From Ignavibacteria bacterium (GTDB lineage: Bacteria > Bacteroidota > Ignavibacteria > Ch128b), in NCBI GenBank assembly GCA_013177855.1, contig JABLYA010000001.1, positions 1,653,573-1,717,572 on the forward strand: 64,000 nucleotides of DNA, given 5' to 3'. Of the stretch, positions 1-7,688 are shown piece by piece. Under the pieces are notes generated by a model. The model was not told the origin of the DNA and did no database searches. It saw only the letters and a list, made by a program, of their open reading frames with translations. How positions within the stretch are numbered: position 1 is the first letter of the stretch; each line of letters opens with the position of its first letter. The position numbers were made by a program, and so were the translations under genes.

Positions 1-461
1 GGATTAAGTTTAAGCAATTCAATTAATTTTTGAAATTCTTTCTTTGCTTGATTTTTATTTCGAACAACCTTGGTTTCAAGTTCGATAAAATTTCCGAGTC
101 CACGCACTTTATCAAAATGAATTCTTGTATTAAAAAGATGATAAAGTGTTCTATGTTTATCGACAACGACTAATCTCTCAAGAAATTTGTCGAAAAACTT
201 AATCCATGTTTCAGGATTATCAACTTTAATTACCTCAAAGTCTGACCATCTTTCAGAGCCATCCTCAATTCTTTTATAGAAAATAATTGATTTCTCTCCA
301 TTCCCGCTTGAATTTCTAATTTTTAATCTGCCATTATTTAATTTGTAATAAACATCGACCTGCCGTGCTGAATAAATTTTCTTAGCTCCTTCCTTTTCGA
401 TTATATCAATCAAACTCTTAAGGTTTTTGACAGGAACTTTAATTTCAAGATTTACAGGCAT
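1..461 (-). CDS. CYTH-domain protein (CyaB/thiamine-triphosphatase-like), 3' end outside window
   Basis: The start codon is at 459-461 and the frame stays open to the window edge, so about 153 N-terminal residues are visible and the C-terminus is missing. The N-terminus reads MPVNLEIKV. CYTH proteins usually begin with ExExK; here E6 and K8 are kept but the first acid is Asn4. Further CYTH-like blocks are GRLKIRNSSG, IIFYKR and IELETKV, which form the charged tunnel strands. The family hydrolyses triphosphates or cyclises ATP, and the exact substrate cannot be read from sequence. It is transcribed divergently from the methyltransferase gene at 664. Family assignment is good; function is open. 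Confidence 0.75.
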   Translation of the reverse strand, partial: MPVNLEIKVPVKNLKSLIDIIEKEGAKKIYSARQVDVYYKLNNGRLKIRNSSGNGEKSIIFYKRIEDGSERWSDFEVIKVDNPETWIKFFDKFLERLVVVDKHRTLYHLFNTRIHFDKVRGLGNFIELETKVVRNKNQAKKEFQKLIELLKLN

Positions 462-521
462 TTGAAATTTCCTTTTGTTTGTTCATTTTTTAATGAAAAA
501 TTTAGTTTAATTAATTTTGCA

Positions 522-589
522 TTAACTGGAGGAATTTTTTCCTGTATCCCAGGTATCAGAACCTGTACGATACCGATTATCCCAGTTAA
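522..589. other. nested inverted repeats in divergent intergenic region
   Basis: An outer 8-bp pair, TTAACTGG (522-529) with CCAGTTAA (582-589), encloses two smaller hairpins. One is AGGAA-TTTT-TTCCT (530-543) and the other is GGTATC (552-557) with GATACC (569-574). Folded together they would form a three-way junction. The block is visibly richer in G and C than its surroundings. It lies between two divergent genes, so it could be a leader RNA structure of the plus-strand gene or a DNA element. I do not recognise a known riboswitch class. Confidence 0.4.
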
Positions 590-591
590 AT

Positions 592-614
592 AGAACGAAT
601 AAAAAATTCGTTCT
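592..614. other. perfect 9-bp hairpin upstream of rlmI-like gene
   Basis: AGAACGAAT (592-600) and ATTCGTTCT (606-614) form a perfect hairpin with an all-A five-base loop, directly after the nested repeats at 522-589. No T-run follows on the plus strand, so it is not a standard intrinsic terminator. It may be the last helix of the same leader structure. Confidence 0.35.
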
Positions 615-663
615 GTAAAAATCTATAAAACTTTGTTAACAAAACAAAAGGAGATCAGGAATT

Positions 664-1845
664 ATGGAATACCCAGTATTGAAATTAAAAAAAGGTCACG
701 AGAAGAGAGTAAGGGCAGGTCACCTCTGGGTTTACAGCAACGAGCTTGAAAAAATTGACAAATCTCTCCCAATTGGATGCCTGGTTGATGTGATCAATTC
801 AAAAGAAGAATTTGTTGGGACTGGTTTTTACAATCCGAATTCATTGGTAGTGGTTCGGATTCTAACTAAGACCAAAGAACCAATTGATCGTGAGTTTTTT
901 GCAAGAAGATTAAAACGAGCAAGAGAAATTCGTGAAACATTTTGTTCAAACCGAACTGCATACCGACTTGTGCACAGCGAGAGTGACTTTCTGCCTGGAC
1001 TCGTTATAGATAAATACAATGATAGTTATTCGATTCAGCTTAATTCAGCTGGAATGGAAAATTATCTTGATATTATTACAAATCTTCTTATAAAAGAATT
1101 TGACGCTAAAAATATCGTACTTCGAAATGATACAACGGCAAGGGAACTTGAAGGATTACCAAGATTTACTAAAGTTCTTTATGGCGATAATGTTGAAGAA
1201 ATAATTTTTGATGGTAAGTTGAAAATGAAAGTGAATTTGCTTGAAGGACAGAAGACAGGAATTTATCTCGATCAAACAGAAAACCGACATTTACTTATTC
1301 CAATTTCGAAAGATGCTGAGGTGCTGGATGTTTTTTGCAATGAAGGTGGTTTTTCTCTGGCTGCATTACTCGGTGGCGCAAAGAAAGTTACATCTATTGA
1401 TATTTCTCAGGAATCACTTGATCGATTCAAAGAAAATATTGAATTGAATGGTTTTGATTTAGATAAAGTTGAGATTATTAAAAAAGATGCTTTTGATATT
1501 TTGAAAGTGATGAAAAAAGAAGGACGAAAGTTTGATGTAATTAATCTCGATCCGCCTTCATTTACAAAAACAAAGAAAAATGTTCCGCAGGCAAAGAAAG
1601 GTTACTATGTGATTAACAATCATGCATTCAATATGATCCGAGAGGGTGGATATATTCTTACTTCATCCTGTTCGCATCACTTAAGTGAAGATGACTTTCA
1701 GGAAATAGTTTTGACTGCAGCACTGAAATCTGGAAGACAATATATGATTTTGAAAACAGGCGAAGCTTCTATTGATCATCCAATTCACCCAAGAATGCCC
1801 GAAACTCGTTACCTGAAATTTATGTTGCTGAAAGTTGTAAATTGA
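664..1845 (+). CDS. rlmI: 23S rRNA (cytosine-C5) methyltransferase, RlmI family
   Basis: The protein has 393 aa, about the length of E. coli RlmI. It opens with a PUA-type RNA-binding region (about 1-75, including GHLWVYSNE). GQKTGIYLDQ follows at 195-204, then the SAM-binding motif LDVFCNEGGF (221-230), the DPPSF motif (296-300) and SSCSHH (334-339). The Cys in the last motif is the expected catalytic nucleophile for m5C transfer. Members of this family methylate 23S rRNA; the exact position (C1962 in E. coli) is inferred. An AAGGAG Shine-Dalgarno lies about 10 bases before the ATG. The gene appears to be monocistronic. Confidence 0.85.
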   Translation: MEYPVLKLKKGHEKRVRAGHLWVYSNELEKIDKSLPIGCLVDVINSKEEFVGTGFYNPNSLVVVRILTKTKEPIDREFFARRLKRAREIRETFCSNRTAYRLVHSESDFLPGLVIDKYNDSYSIQLNSAGMENYLDIITNLLIKEFDAKNIVLRNDTTARELEGLPRFTKVLYGDNVEEIIFDGKLKMKVNLLEGQKTGIYLDQTENRHLLIPISKDAEVLDVFCNEGGFSLAALLGGAKKVTSIDISQESLDRFKENIELNGFDLDKVEIIKKDAFDILKVMKKEGRKFDVINLDPPSFTKTKKNVPQAKKGYYVINNHAFNMIREGGYILTSSCSHHLSEDDFQEIVLTAALKSGRQYMILKTGEASIDHPIHPRMPETRYLKFMLLKVVN

Positions 1846-1909
1846 TTTAAGTTGTGTGTGAAATTTTTTTTAAGAAAATTATGAATGAGAATATTACTGG
1901 AGTTTAGAA

Positions 1910-2521
1910 ATGAAAAAGGTTTTTCTGATTTCATCAATGATTTTTATGGCTTTTACTTTTCTTTATGGACAGGAAAAGCTTTACACGAATATGTACTTTG
2001 ATCTCCATTTTTCTGAAGGTGGTTTGGGAATTGGATTGACTTACAACAAAGAGATCACACCGACAACATCAATCTTTGCAGATTTAATGTTTTCTGAATC
2101 AAAAGATGCTCAGGAATTCGAATATTATGATTATTGGGGAAATGTTTATGTTGTCGGCAAAAAGAATCGCGTTTTTATTATGCCGCTTAATATTGGTTTA
2201 AGGTACAGACTTTTTAAAGAAGATATAGTCGATAACTTCAGACCTTTTGTTCAAGTTGCAATAGGTCCTGCAATGACGATAACAACACCTTATAAGTACG
2301 AATTCTTCACAAGCTTCAAGTATGCTCATGCAAGATATACACTTGGTGGTTCAATCGGTGCAGGTGCATATTTCGGCTTTGATAGAAAAAATCCGATTGG
2401 GATAAGCCTCAAATATCAATTCATTCACTTCTTCAATGAAGGAGTTGAAAATTTAGAAGGATTTACACGCAAAGACTTAGGCGGGATATTTATCACATTG
2501 AATTTTGGCTTCACACCTTAA
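1910..2521 (+). CDS. secreted outer-membrane beta-barrel protein (hypothetical)
   Basis: The protein has 203 aa with a clear signal peptide (about 1-20, ending LYGQ). Alternating aromatic/polar strands follow, such as GIGLTYNKEI, PLNIGLRYRL and GGSIGAGAYFGF, and the C-terminus is GGIFITLNFGFTP. The pattern fits a small outer-membrane barrel of the OmpX/porin-like fold. Ligand and partners are unknown. It stands alone, 64 bases after the rRNA methyltransferase, and converges on the thioredoxin-fold gene. Confidence 0.6.
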   Translation: MKKVFLISSMIFMAFTFLYGQEKLYTNMYFDLHFSEGGLGIGLTYNKEITPTTSIFADLMFSESKDAQEFEYYDYWGNVYVVGKKNRVFIMPLNIGLRYRLFKEDIVDNFRPFVQVAIGPAMTITTPYKYEFFTSFKYAHARYTLGGSIGAGAYFGFDRKNPIGISLKYQFIHFFNEGVENLEGFTRKDLGGIFITLNFGFTP

Positions 2522-2685
2522 AGTTATCTAATTGCTTGATTACTATGATTTACATTGAAGCAATAAAATCTATTTGATAAAAAAATGTTGTCAAAGAATT
2601 GGAATCATTAGATGAGTAATTTTGGCTGATTCAATTTTGTGACAATTCGTTTTAATCAACTCGAATACGGAAAGTTATTATTTTT

Positions 2686-2717
2686 CTCTGCCAGAGGTGG
2701 AAAAGTCTCTGGCAGAG
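2686..2717. repeat. 11-bp perfect inverted repeat in convergent intergenic gap
   Basis: CTCTGCCAGAG (2686-2696) pairs perfectly with CTCTGGCAGAG (2707-2717) around a 10-base loop. It is the strongest structure in the 343-base gap between convergent genes (2522-2864). The arm is preceded by five T and followed only by TTT, so it lacks the usual U-tract. It could be a bidirectional terminator of the T-poor type or a dispersed REP-like element. Confidence 0.45.
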
Positions 2718-2746
2718 TTTAACTAAAAAGACAAATTAAAGAATAA

Positions 2747-2854
2747 TTATTTCTTAGGTTCACACAATTCGATTATCCGCTCATCAACTGTTTTGACTAG
2801 TTTAAAAGAACATAATCGAGTTTGAATTCCTTCATTTACTTCGGTATAAACCAA
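2747..2854 (-). CDS. possible short ORF or gene remnant (36 codons including stop, TTG start)
   Basis: Just downstream of the thioredoxin-fold gene an open frame with natural-looking composition reads LVYTEVNEGIQTRLCSF and ends in ELCEPKK. There is no ATG; TTG at 2854 or an upstream ATT codon would be needed. It is in a different frame from the gene before it and separated by a stop, so simple readthrough is excluded. I cannot tell whether it is translated. The rest of 2522-2864 shows no gene. Confidence 0.2.
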   Translation of the reverse strand: MVYTEVNEGIQTRLCSFKLVKTVDERIIELCEPKK

Positions 2855-2864
2855 TCTTGAAAGA

Positions 2865-3407
2865 TTAATTTACCTTCCACTTAATTGTACATCCGATTGA
2901 ATATGTCTCTTTAATCTTTACTTCTCTACCTTCAAGCAGTGCTTTGATTGCATCCTTCAGGTAAGTTTCTTTGACTTGATTGGGATAATTCCAATTGTCA
3001 TCAATCTTTCCGTGATATTGTAGTTTTCTTTCCTGATCGAATAGAAAAACTTCGGGTGTATGAGTGGCTCCGTAAGCTTCGGCAATAGTTTGATCTTTAT
3101 CTCGCAGATAAGGAAAATTAAATCCTTTCTCCTTTGCTCGTTTTTTCATTTCTTCAAAAGAGTCTTCGGGATAGTTAACTTCATCGTTTGAGTTAATCGC
3201 AACGATTTGTAAATCGTTTTCAAATTCCTTCTGCAATGCAATAATTCTATCTTCATAAGCTTTAACATATGGGCAATGATTGCAGCTGAAAATTACACAG
3301 AGTAATTTTTTGTCCTTAAATGAATCAAGTGAATAATATTTTTCGTCAACTCCAATTAAGTTGAAGTCGGGAGCTTTATCGCCAATTTTAAGTTCTTCTG
3401 TTGCCAT
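2865..3407 (-). CDS. thioredoxin-fold (AhpC/TSA-TlpA type) redox protein
   Basis: The protein has 180 aa with no signal peptide. The GDKAPDFNLIGV opening (9-20) is typical of the AhpC/TSA-redoxin group. The active site is CNHCPYVKAYEDR, with C42 and C45 as a CxxC. Members of this cytoplasmic subgroup ('thioredoxin family protein', often next to oxidative-stress genes) have no settled substrate. The cis-Pro region reads THTPEVFLFD. It sits alone on the minus strand, with a purine-rich ribosome-binding site just upstream of the ATG. Confidence 0.8.
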   Translation of the reverse strand: MATEELKIGDKAPDFNLIGVDEKYYSLDSFKDKKLLCVIFSCNHCPYVKAYEDRIIALQKEFENDLQIVAINSNDEVNYPEDSFEEMKKRAKEKGFNFPYLRDKDQTIAEAYGATHTPEVFLFDQERKLQYHGKIDDNWNYPNQVKETYLKDAIKALLEGREVKIKETYSIGCTIKWKVN

Positions 3408-3450
3408 TTTTATCTCCTTTATTGTTTAATTTTGTATCGAAATTATTGAA

Positions 3451-4908
3451 ATGAAATCTATGAAAAAATTACTTTTAATTTACACTTTAATTCTTATGAG
3501 CATCAATAAATCATCTTCACAGCAACACGATCAATATTTAAATGAACTTGTATCAGAACTTCATAGAGATTATTCCAAATACAAAGTCACACAAATCCAG
3601 ACTCGAAGATTTGATATAAAGGATTATCACAGAACTCTTGACTCGTTAATTGAAAGCGAAAGGGAAATTTTTTCAGTTCAGAAAATTGGCTCATCGTTCA
3701 AAGGCCGAGATATCAAGCTTCTGAAATTTGGAGACGGTAAAATAAAAATATTGATGTGGTCACAAATGCACGGAGATGAATCAACTGCATCTCTGGCTTT
3801 ACTTGATTTAGTTAACCTTTTTATAAAACATAAAGATTATTCAGAAAGATTAAAATCGAAAATCACTTTATACATCATTCCAATTTTAAATCCTGACGGA
3901 GCAAAAGAATTTGAAAGAAGAAATTATCAAGAAATTGATATCAATCGCGATGCATTAAGGCTTCAGACTCCTGAAGGTAAAATATTAAAGAAAATCCGGG
4001 ATGAAATTGAACCAGATTTTGCTTTTAATCTACACGATCAATATACAAATAATTCGGTCGGCAGGAGTGGTAGACCAGCGGCAATTGCATTGCTCGCCCC
4101 CGCATTTGATTACGATAGAAATATAAATAATGTTCGGGAAAGAGCAATTAAAGTTTGTGTTGAGATAAAAGAGATCATAGAAGAATTCTATCCCGGAGTT
4201 GTTGCCCGTTACGATGATGAGTTTGAGCCAAGAGCATTTGGCGATAATTTTCAGAAATGGGGAAGCAGTACAATTCTAATTGAGTCGGGCGGTTACTTTA
4301 ATGATTTTGAAAAACAAGAAATTCGAAAAATGAACTTCCTTGCTCTTGCAGGTTCACTTTGTTCAATTGCTTATGAAATTTACAAATCCAAATCTCTGGA
4401 AAATTATCTTTCAATTCCTGAAAATCAACGATTGTTTTTTGATCTCTTGATTAAGAATGTGAAAGTTGAAAAAGACTCAGCAGAATACATTGTTGATCTT
4501 GGTATCAATTATACTGAGAAATACGATTCGCTTCGTAATAGATATATAAGATTTTACACCGTCGCTGATATAGGTGACCTTTCAACTTTTTCTGGTTTTG
4601 ATACTTTAGATGGTAAAAATTTAAAATTGGAATTCGGGAAAGTTTATGAAAATATCTTAAACGAATATGAGCAACTCAAAAATCTCGATCTGGAAAAATT
4701 GCTCGACAATGGTTTTACTACAATAATTTATCAGGGAAGTTTTGAGAAGATAAATGAAGATACTTTGCTTGATCAAATGATTAGTTCAACAAAGTCACCC
4801 TTACGTGAATCAAAAAAGTTTTTAGGTCATAGCGCAAATTTCGTTCTGAAAGATGATGAAAATAAAATCCAATTTGTTGTAATTAATGGAAAAATCTATA
4901 AACGATAG
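3451..4908 (+). CDS. M14-family zinc carboxypeptidase, secreted
   Basis: The protein has 485 aa with an N-terminal signal (about 1-24) and a metallocarboxypeptidase domain. The zinc ligands are visible: H107 and E110 in MHGDE and H195 in FNLHDQ. NPDG (147-150) and INRDA (164-168) are the usual substrate-binding blocks. The catalytic Glu is likely E278 in LIESGGY. The last 190 residues have no recognised domain. It is exported to the periplasm or beyond and probably trims peptides. Start: ATG 3451 gives MKSMKKLL; the inner ATG at 3460 is equally possible. Confidence 0.8.
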   Translation: MKSMKKLLLIYTLILMSINKSSSQQHDQYLNELVSELHRDYSKYKVTQIQTRRFDIKDYHRTLDSLIESEREIFSVQKIGSSFKGRDIKLLKFGDGKIKILMWSQMHGDESTASLALLDLVNLFIKHKDYSERLKSKITLYIIPILNPDGAKEFERRNYQEIDINRDALRLQTPEGKILKKIRDEIEPDFAFNLHDQYTNNSVGRSGRPAAIALLAPAFDYDRNINNVRERAIKVCVEIKEIIEEFYPGVVARYDDEFEPRAFGDNFQKWGSSTILIESGGYFNDFEKQEIRKMNFLALAGSLCSIAYEIYKSKSLENYLSIPENQRLFFDLLIKNVKVEKDSAEYIVDLGINYTEKYDSLRNRYIRFYTVADIGDLSTFSGFDTLDGKNLKLEFGKVYENILNEYEQLKNLDLEKLLDNGFTTIIYQGSFEKINEDTLLDQMISSTKSPLRESKKFLGHSANFVLKDDENKIQFVVINGKIYKR

Positions 4909-4986
4909 AAATATTTTGATTTAATGAGAAGATTTTGGGATTAAATTCTGATTTTCCACAAATTTTTTACTCTACCAAATTATTTT

Positions 4987-4994
4987 TATCTTTG
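4987..4994 (+). promoter_or_regulatory. Bacteroidetes-type -7 element upstream of rpmH
   Basis: TATCTTTG at 4987-4994 matches the TAnnTTTG consensus used by the Bacteroidetes primary sigma factor. It lies about 35 bases before the rpmH ATG, and a T-rich stretch near 4963-4968 could serve as the -33 region. Confidence 0.45.
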
Positions 4995-5028
4995 CGACAA
5001 AATTGAAAACAAAAATGAAGGGTATTAG

Positions 5029-5175
5029 ATGAAAAGGACATTTCAACCGAGTAAAATAAGAAGAAGAAGAACCCATGGATTCAGAGCTCGAATGAAATCT
5101 AAAGACGGAAGAGCCGTTCTTAAAAGAAGAAGAGCTAAAGGAAGAAAAAAATTAACTGTAAGTGACGAGAAATAA
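5029..5175 (+). CDS. rpmH: 50S ribosomal protein L34
   Basis: A 48-residue, very basic protein beginning [19 protein letters not shown] and continuing with [16 protein letters not shown], the invariant L34 signature. It is the first gene of the conserved rpmH-rnpA-yidD-yidC cluster, so its product feeds the large ribosomal subunit while its neighbours handle tRNA 5' processing and membrane insertion. It carries a short acidic tail (VSDEK) beyond the basic core. The chromosome-origin gene dnaA, often just upstream, is not here. Confidence 0.97.
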   Translation: MKRTFQPSKIRRRRTHGFRARMKSKDGRAVLKRRRAKGRKKLTVSDEK

Positions 5176-5180
5176 ACAAT

Positions 5181-5600
5181 TTGCATCGTTTTCGCTTTCC
5201 CAAAAGTGAAAAAATCAAATCAAAGAAAGTTTTCGAAAGAACTTTACTATTTGGAAAAAAGCTTTATTCAAAAAGTCAAAAAATTAAATGTTCTTTCGTC
5301 ATCGAAGAGCTGAATCCTGAAATTCCAGAAAAAAATTATATTCAAATTGCATTTGCCGTTAGCAGGAAAAGTGGAAAAGCTGTCTGGAGAAATCGATTAA
5401 AAAGAATTTTTCGAGAGCTTTACAGATTAAACAAACATTCTTTAATTGATACATTGAAAAATCGTTCTCGAAAGTTATATGTAATTATCTCTTCACATAA
5501 ATTAAATGAGAAAATTTCTCCGAAATTGAAGATGCGTGATCTTGAAAACGATGTGCTTGAATTATTTGAACTGATTAAGAAGGATATAGAAAAAGAATGA
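5181..5600 (+). CDS. rnpA: ribonuclease P protein component
   Basis: The protein has 139 aa. It binds the RNase P RNA and assists removal of tRNA 5' leaders. The signature block [12 protein letters not shown] appears here as [12 protein letters not shown]. No ATG is available before the conserved N-terminus ([17 protein letters not shown]), so the start must be TTG at 5181, five bases after the rpmH stop. The pair is therefore probably translationally coupled. The end overlaps yidD by 4 bases. Confidence 0.93.
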   Translation: MHRFRFPKSEKIKSKKVFERTLLFGKKLYSKSQKIKCSFVIEELNPEIPEKNYIQIAFAVSRKSGKAVWRNRLKRIFRELYRLNKHSLIDTLKNRSRKLYVIISSHKLNEKISPKLKMRDLENDVLELFELIKKDIEKE

Positions 5601-5806
5601 AATATGTATTTATTTACTTAATTAAATTTTATCAAAAGTTTATTTCTCCGCTTTTTCCACCTTCCTGCCGATTTTATCCAACTTGCAGTCAATATTCTAT
5701 TGAAGCATTTCAAAAGTATGGAGTAATTAAAGGATTTTTAAAATCCACCTGGCGGATTCTGAGATGCAATCCGTTTAATAAAGGTGGATATGACCCGTTA
5801 GAGTAA
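5597..5806 (+). CDS. yidD: membrane protein insertion efficiency factor YidD
   Basis: The protein has 69 aa. It shows the family hallmarks: an N-terminal amphipathic helix ([13 protein letters not shown]), the three-cysteine block [11 protein letters not shown], and the [16 protein letters not shown] ending. It acts at the inner membrane next to YidC. It overlaps rnpA by 4 bases and is followed 18 bases later by yidC, an arrangement conserved across bacteria. Confidence 0.95.
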   Translation: MKYVFIYLIKFYQKFISPLFPPSCRFYPTCSQYSIEAFQKYGVIKGFLKSTWRILRCNPFNKGGYDPLE

Positions 5807-5824
5807 TTAAAAAAGGTTTGAATT

Positions 5825-7672
5825 ATGGATCGAAATACAGTCTTAGCTTTTATATTAATTGGATTAGTTTTGATGGTCTGGCTCTGGTATAATACACCAG
5901 ATCCCAGTAAAATGCCTAAAAAACATCAGGACTCAGCTCAAGTTCATTCCGAACAAAAGAAAAGCTCCGAGTTAGGTGAAGAAAAATCTGCTGACTTAGT
6001 TAAAAAAGAAGAGACAAAAGAAGTTATCGATACACTCGGAATTTACTTTTCAAAAGCTGAATTGGGTAAAAATAGATTTTTTACAGTTGAAACTCCTTTA
6101 TATAAAGTTGAAATTAATTCCACTGGTGGAAAGTTCAATCGTGTTTTTCTGAAAAAATACAAAGAGTGGTATGGCGGTCCGGTTCAATTAATCAATACCA
6201 AACAAGGTGGTGATTTAAATCTCTCTTTCGTAACCAAAGATGGTAAATTAATCAGCACTTCTTACTTTGAATTCAAACCTGAATTTACTGAAAGCTTTGT
6301 AAGTTTAACTGACAGTGATTCAATCACAAAAAGTTTTGTACTAAAACTTAATGATACCTCATTCATTAGAAAGAAATTTACTTTTTATAAAGATAAATAT
6401 TTTGTGCGCGTTGATGTTGAATTCAAGGGAATGGATCGAGTTATTTCGGGTAATCGTTACAGCCTTGATTGGGAAAATGGAATTAGGTTCGTCGAGAAAA
6501 ATACATTTGACGAAGCATCGTTTGCAAAAGTAGATTATTACGCTGCAGATGAATTGTTTAATTTTGATGCGACTAAATTCGGCGAAAAACTCGAAAAGAA
6601 AGTTACGGGAATCTTTGATTGGGTAGGAATAAGAAATAAATATTTTGTTATTACAATTCTCCCACTTCAAAAAGATCCAGATGGACTTTTAGAGCTTAAA
6701 GGTGAGAAAAAAGCCCTTCCAAATGGAGGTGTAATTGATAGATACTCTATCTCCATAAGCAAGAACATCAATAACTTTGCTTATGCCAGTGATGCTTACA
6801 ATTTTTACTTTGGTCCTATTGAATACAACACTTTGAAAGCTCATTATCCAACAATGACTTCGATTGTGGATTTTGGTTCATTTTTGGGTTTGACATTTAT
6901 TATTCGCCCCATTGCCGAATATTTGATGCTTCCACTATTGAAATTTTTACATTCATTTATTCCAAATTATGGAATAGTTATCATCATCTTTTCATTAATA
7001 ATTAAAATCCTTCTTCATCCATTGACAAAACAAAGTATGACGTCGATGAAGAAGATGCAGCTTTTGCAGCCGATGATGAATGAGATTAGAGAAAAGTATA
7101 AGGACGATCCGCAGAAGATGAATCAGGAAGTGATGAAATTATATCAGACTTATGGAATTAATCCTGCAGGCGGATGTCTTCCAATTTTGCTTCAAATGCC
7201 AATTTTGATTGCATTATACGGTCTCTTCCGTGCAACAATTGAATTAAGACAACAACCTTTTACACTTTGGATTACAGATTTATCGGTTCCAGATACAATT
7301 GTGCATTTGCCATTCCGACTTCCATTCTTTATGATTAATGAAATCAGCGGGCTTGCACTTCTTCTTGGTATTACAATGTTCATTCAACAAAAAATGAGCA
7401 TTACCGATCCAAGACAGAAAGCGATGATTTATATTATGCCAATTCTTTTCACTTTGCTTTTTAATAGTTTTCCCTCCGGTTTGAATCTTTACTATTTTAT
7501 GTTTAATCTTTTCTCGATTGCTCAGCAGTATTATATGAATAAATTTTCGAAACCAATTGAATTGAAACCTGTTGACAGAAAATCTAAAAAAGGATTTATG
7601 CAACGATTGATGGAACAGGCTGAGCAAAATGCAAAGGAAAGAAGAAAAAGATTAGCCAAAGGAAAATTTTAA
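5825..7672 (+). CDS. yidC: membrane protein insertase YidC
   Basis: The protein has 615 aa. It has an N-terminal membrane anchor (about 7-24), a charged linker, a large periplasmic beta-domain (about 65-335), and the conserved insertase core from about 345 to 585. Core marks are IIRPIAEYLMLPLLKF, SMKKMQLLQPMM, the cytoplasmic helical hairpin EIREKYKDDPQKMNQ and the GGCLPILLQMPI helix. The C-terminal tail is strongly basic (about 590-615), as expected for ribosome contact. It inserts inner-membrane proteins with or without SecYEG. It is slightly longer than E. coli YidC (548 aa), the excess being linker and tail. Confidence 0.97.
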   Translation: MDRNTVLAFILIGLVLMVWLWYNTPDPSKMPKKHQDSAQVHSEQKKSSELGEEKSADLVKKEETKEVIDTLGIYFSKAELGKNRFFTVETPLYKVEINSTGGKFNRVFLKKYKEWYGGPVQLINTKQGGDLNLSFVTKDGKLISTSYFEFKPEFTESFVSLTDSDSITKSFVLKLNDTSFIRKKFTFYKDKYFVRVDVEFKGMDRVISGNRYSLDWENGIRFVEKNTFDEASFAKVDYYAADELFNFDATKFGEKLEKKVTGIFDWVGIRNKYFVITILPLQKDPDGLLELKGEKKALPNGGVIDRYSISISKNINNFAYASDAYNFYFGPIEYNTLKAHYPTMTSIVDFGSFLGLTFIIRPIAEYLMLPLLKFLHSFIPNYGIVIIIFSLIIKILLHPLTKQSMTSMKKMQLLQPMMNEIREKYKDDPQKMNQEVMKLYQTYGINPAGGCLPILLQMPILIALYGLFRATIELRQQPFTLWITDLSVPDTIVHLPFRLPFFMINEISGLALLLGITMFIQQKMSITDPRQKAMIYIMPILFTLLFNSFPSGLNLYYFMFNLFSIAQQYYMNKFSKPIELKPVDRKSKKGFMQRLMEQAEQNAKERRKRLAKGKF

Positions 7673-7688
7673 TTCTAATTTCAATGTG

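Noticed and set aside
5029-7672. rpmH-rnpA-yidD-yidC taken as a sign of the replication origin
   Set aside because: dnaA, dnaN and gyrB are absent, and no DnaA-box cluster or AT-rich unwinding region stands out.
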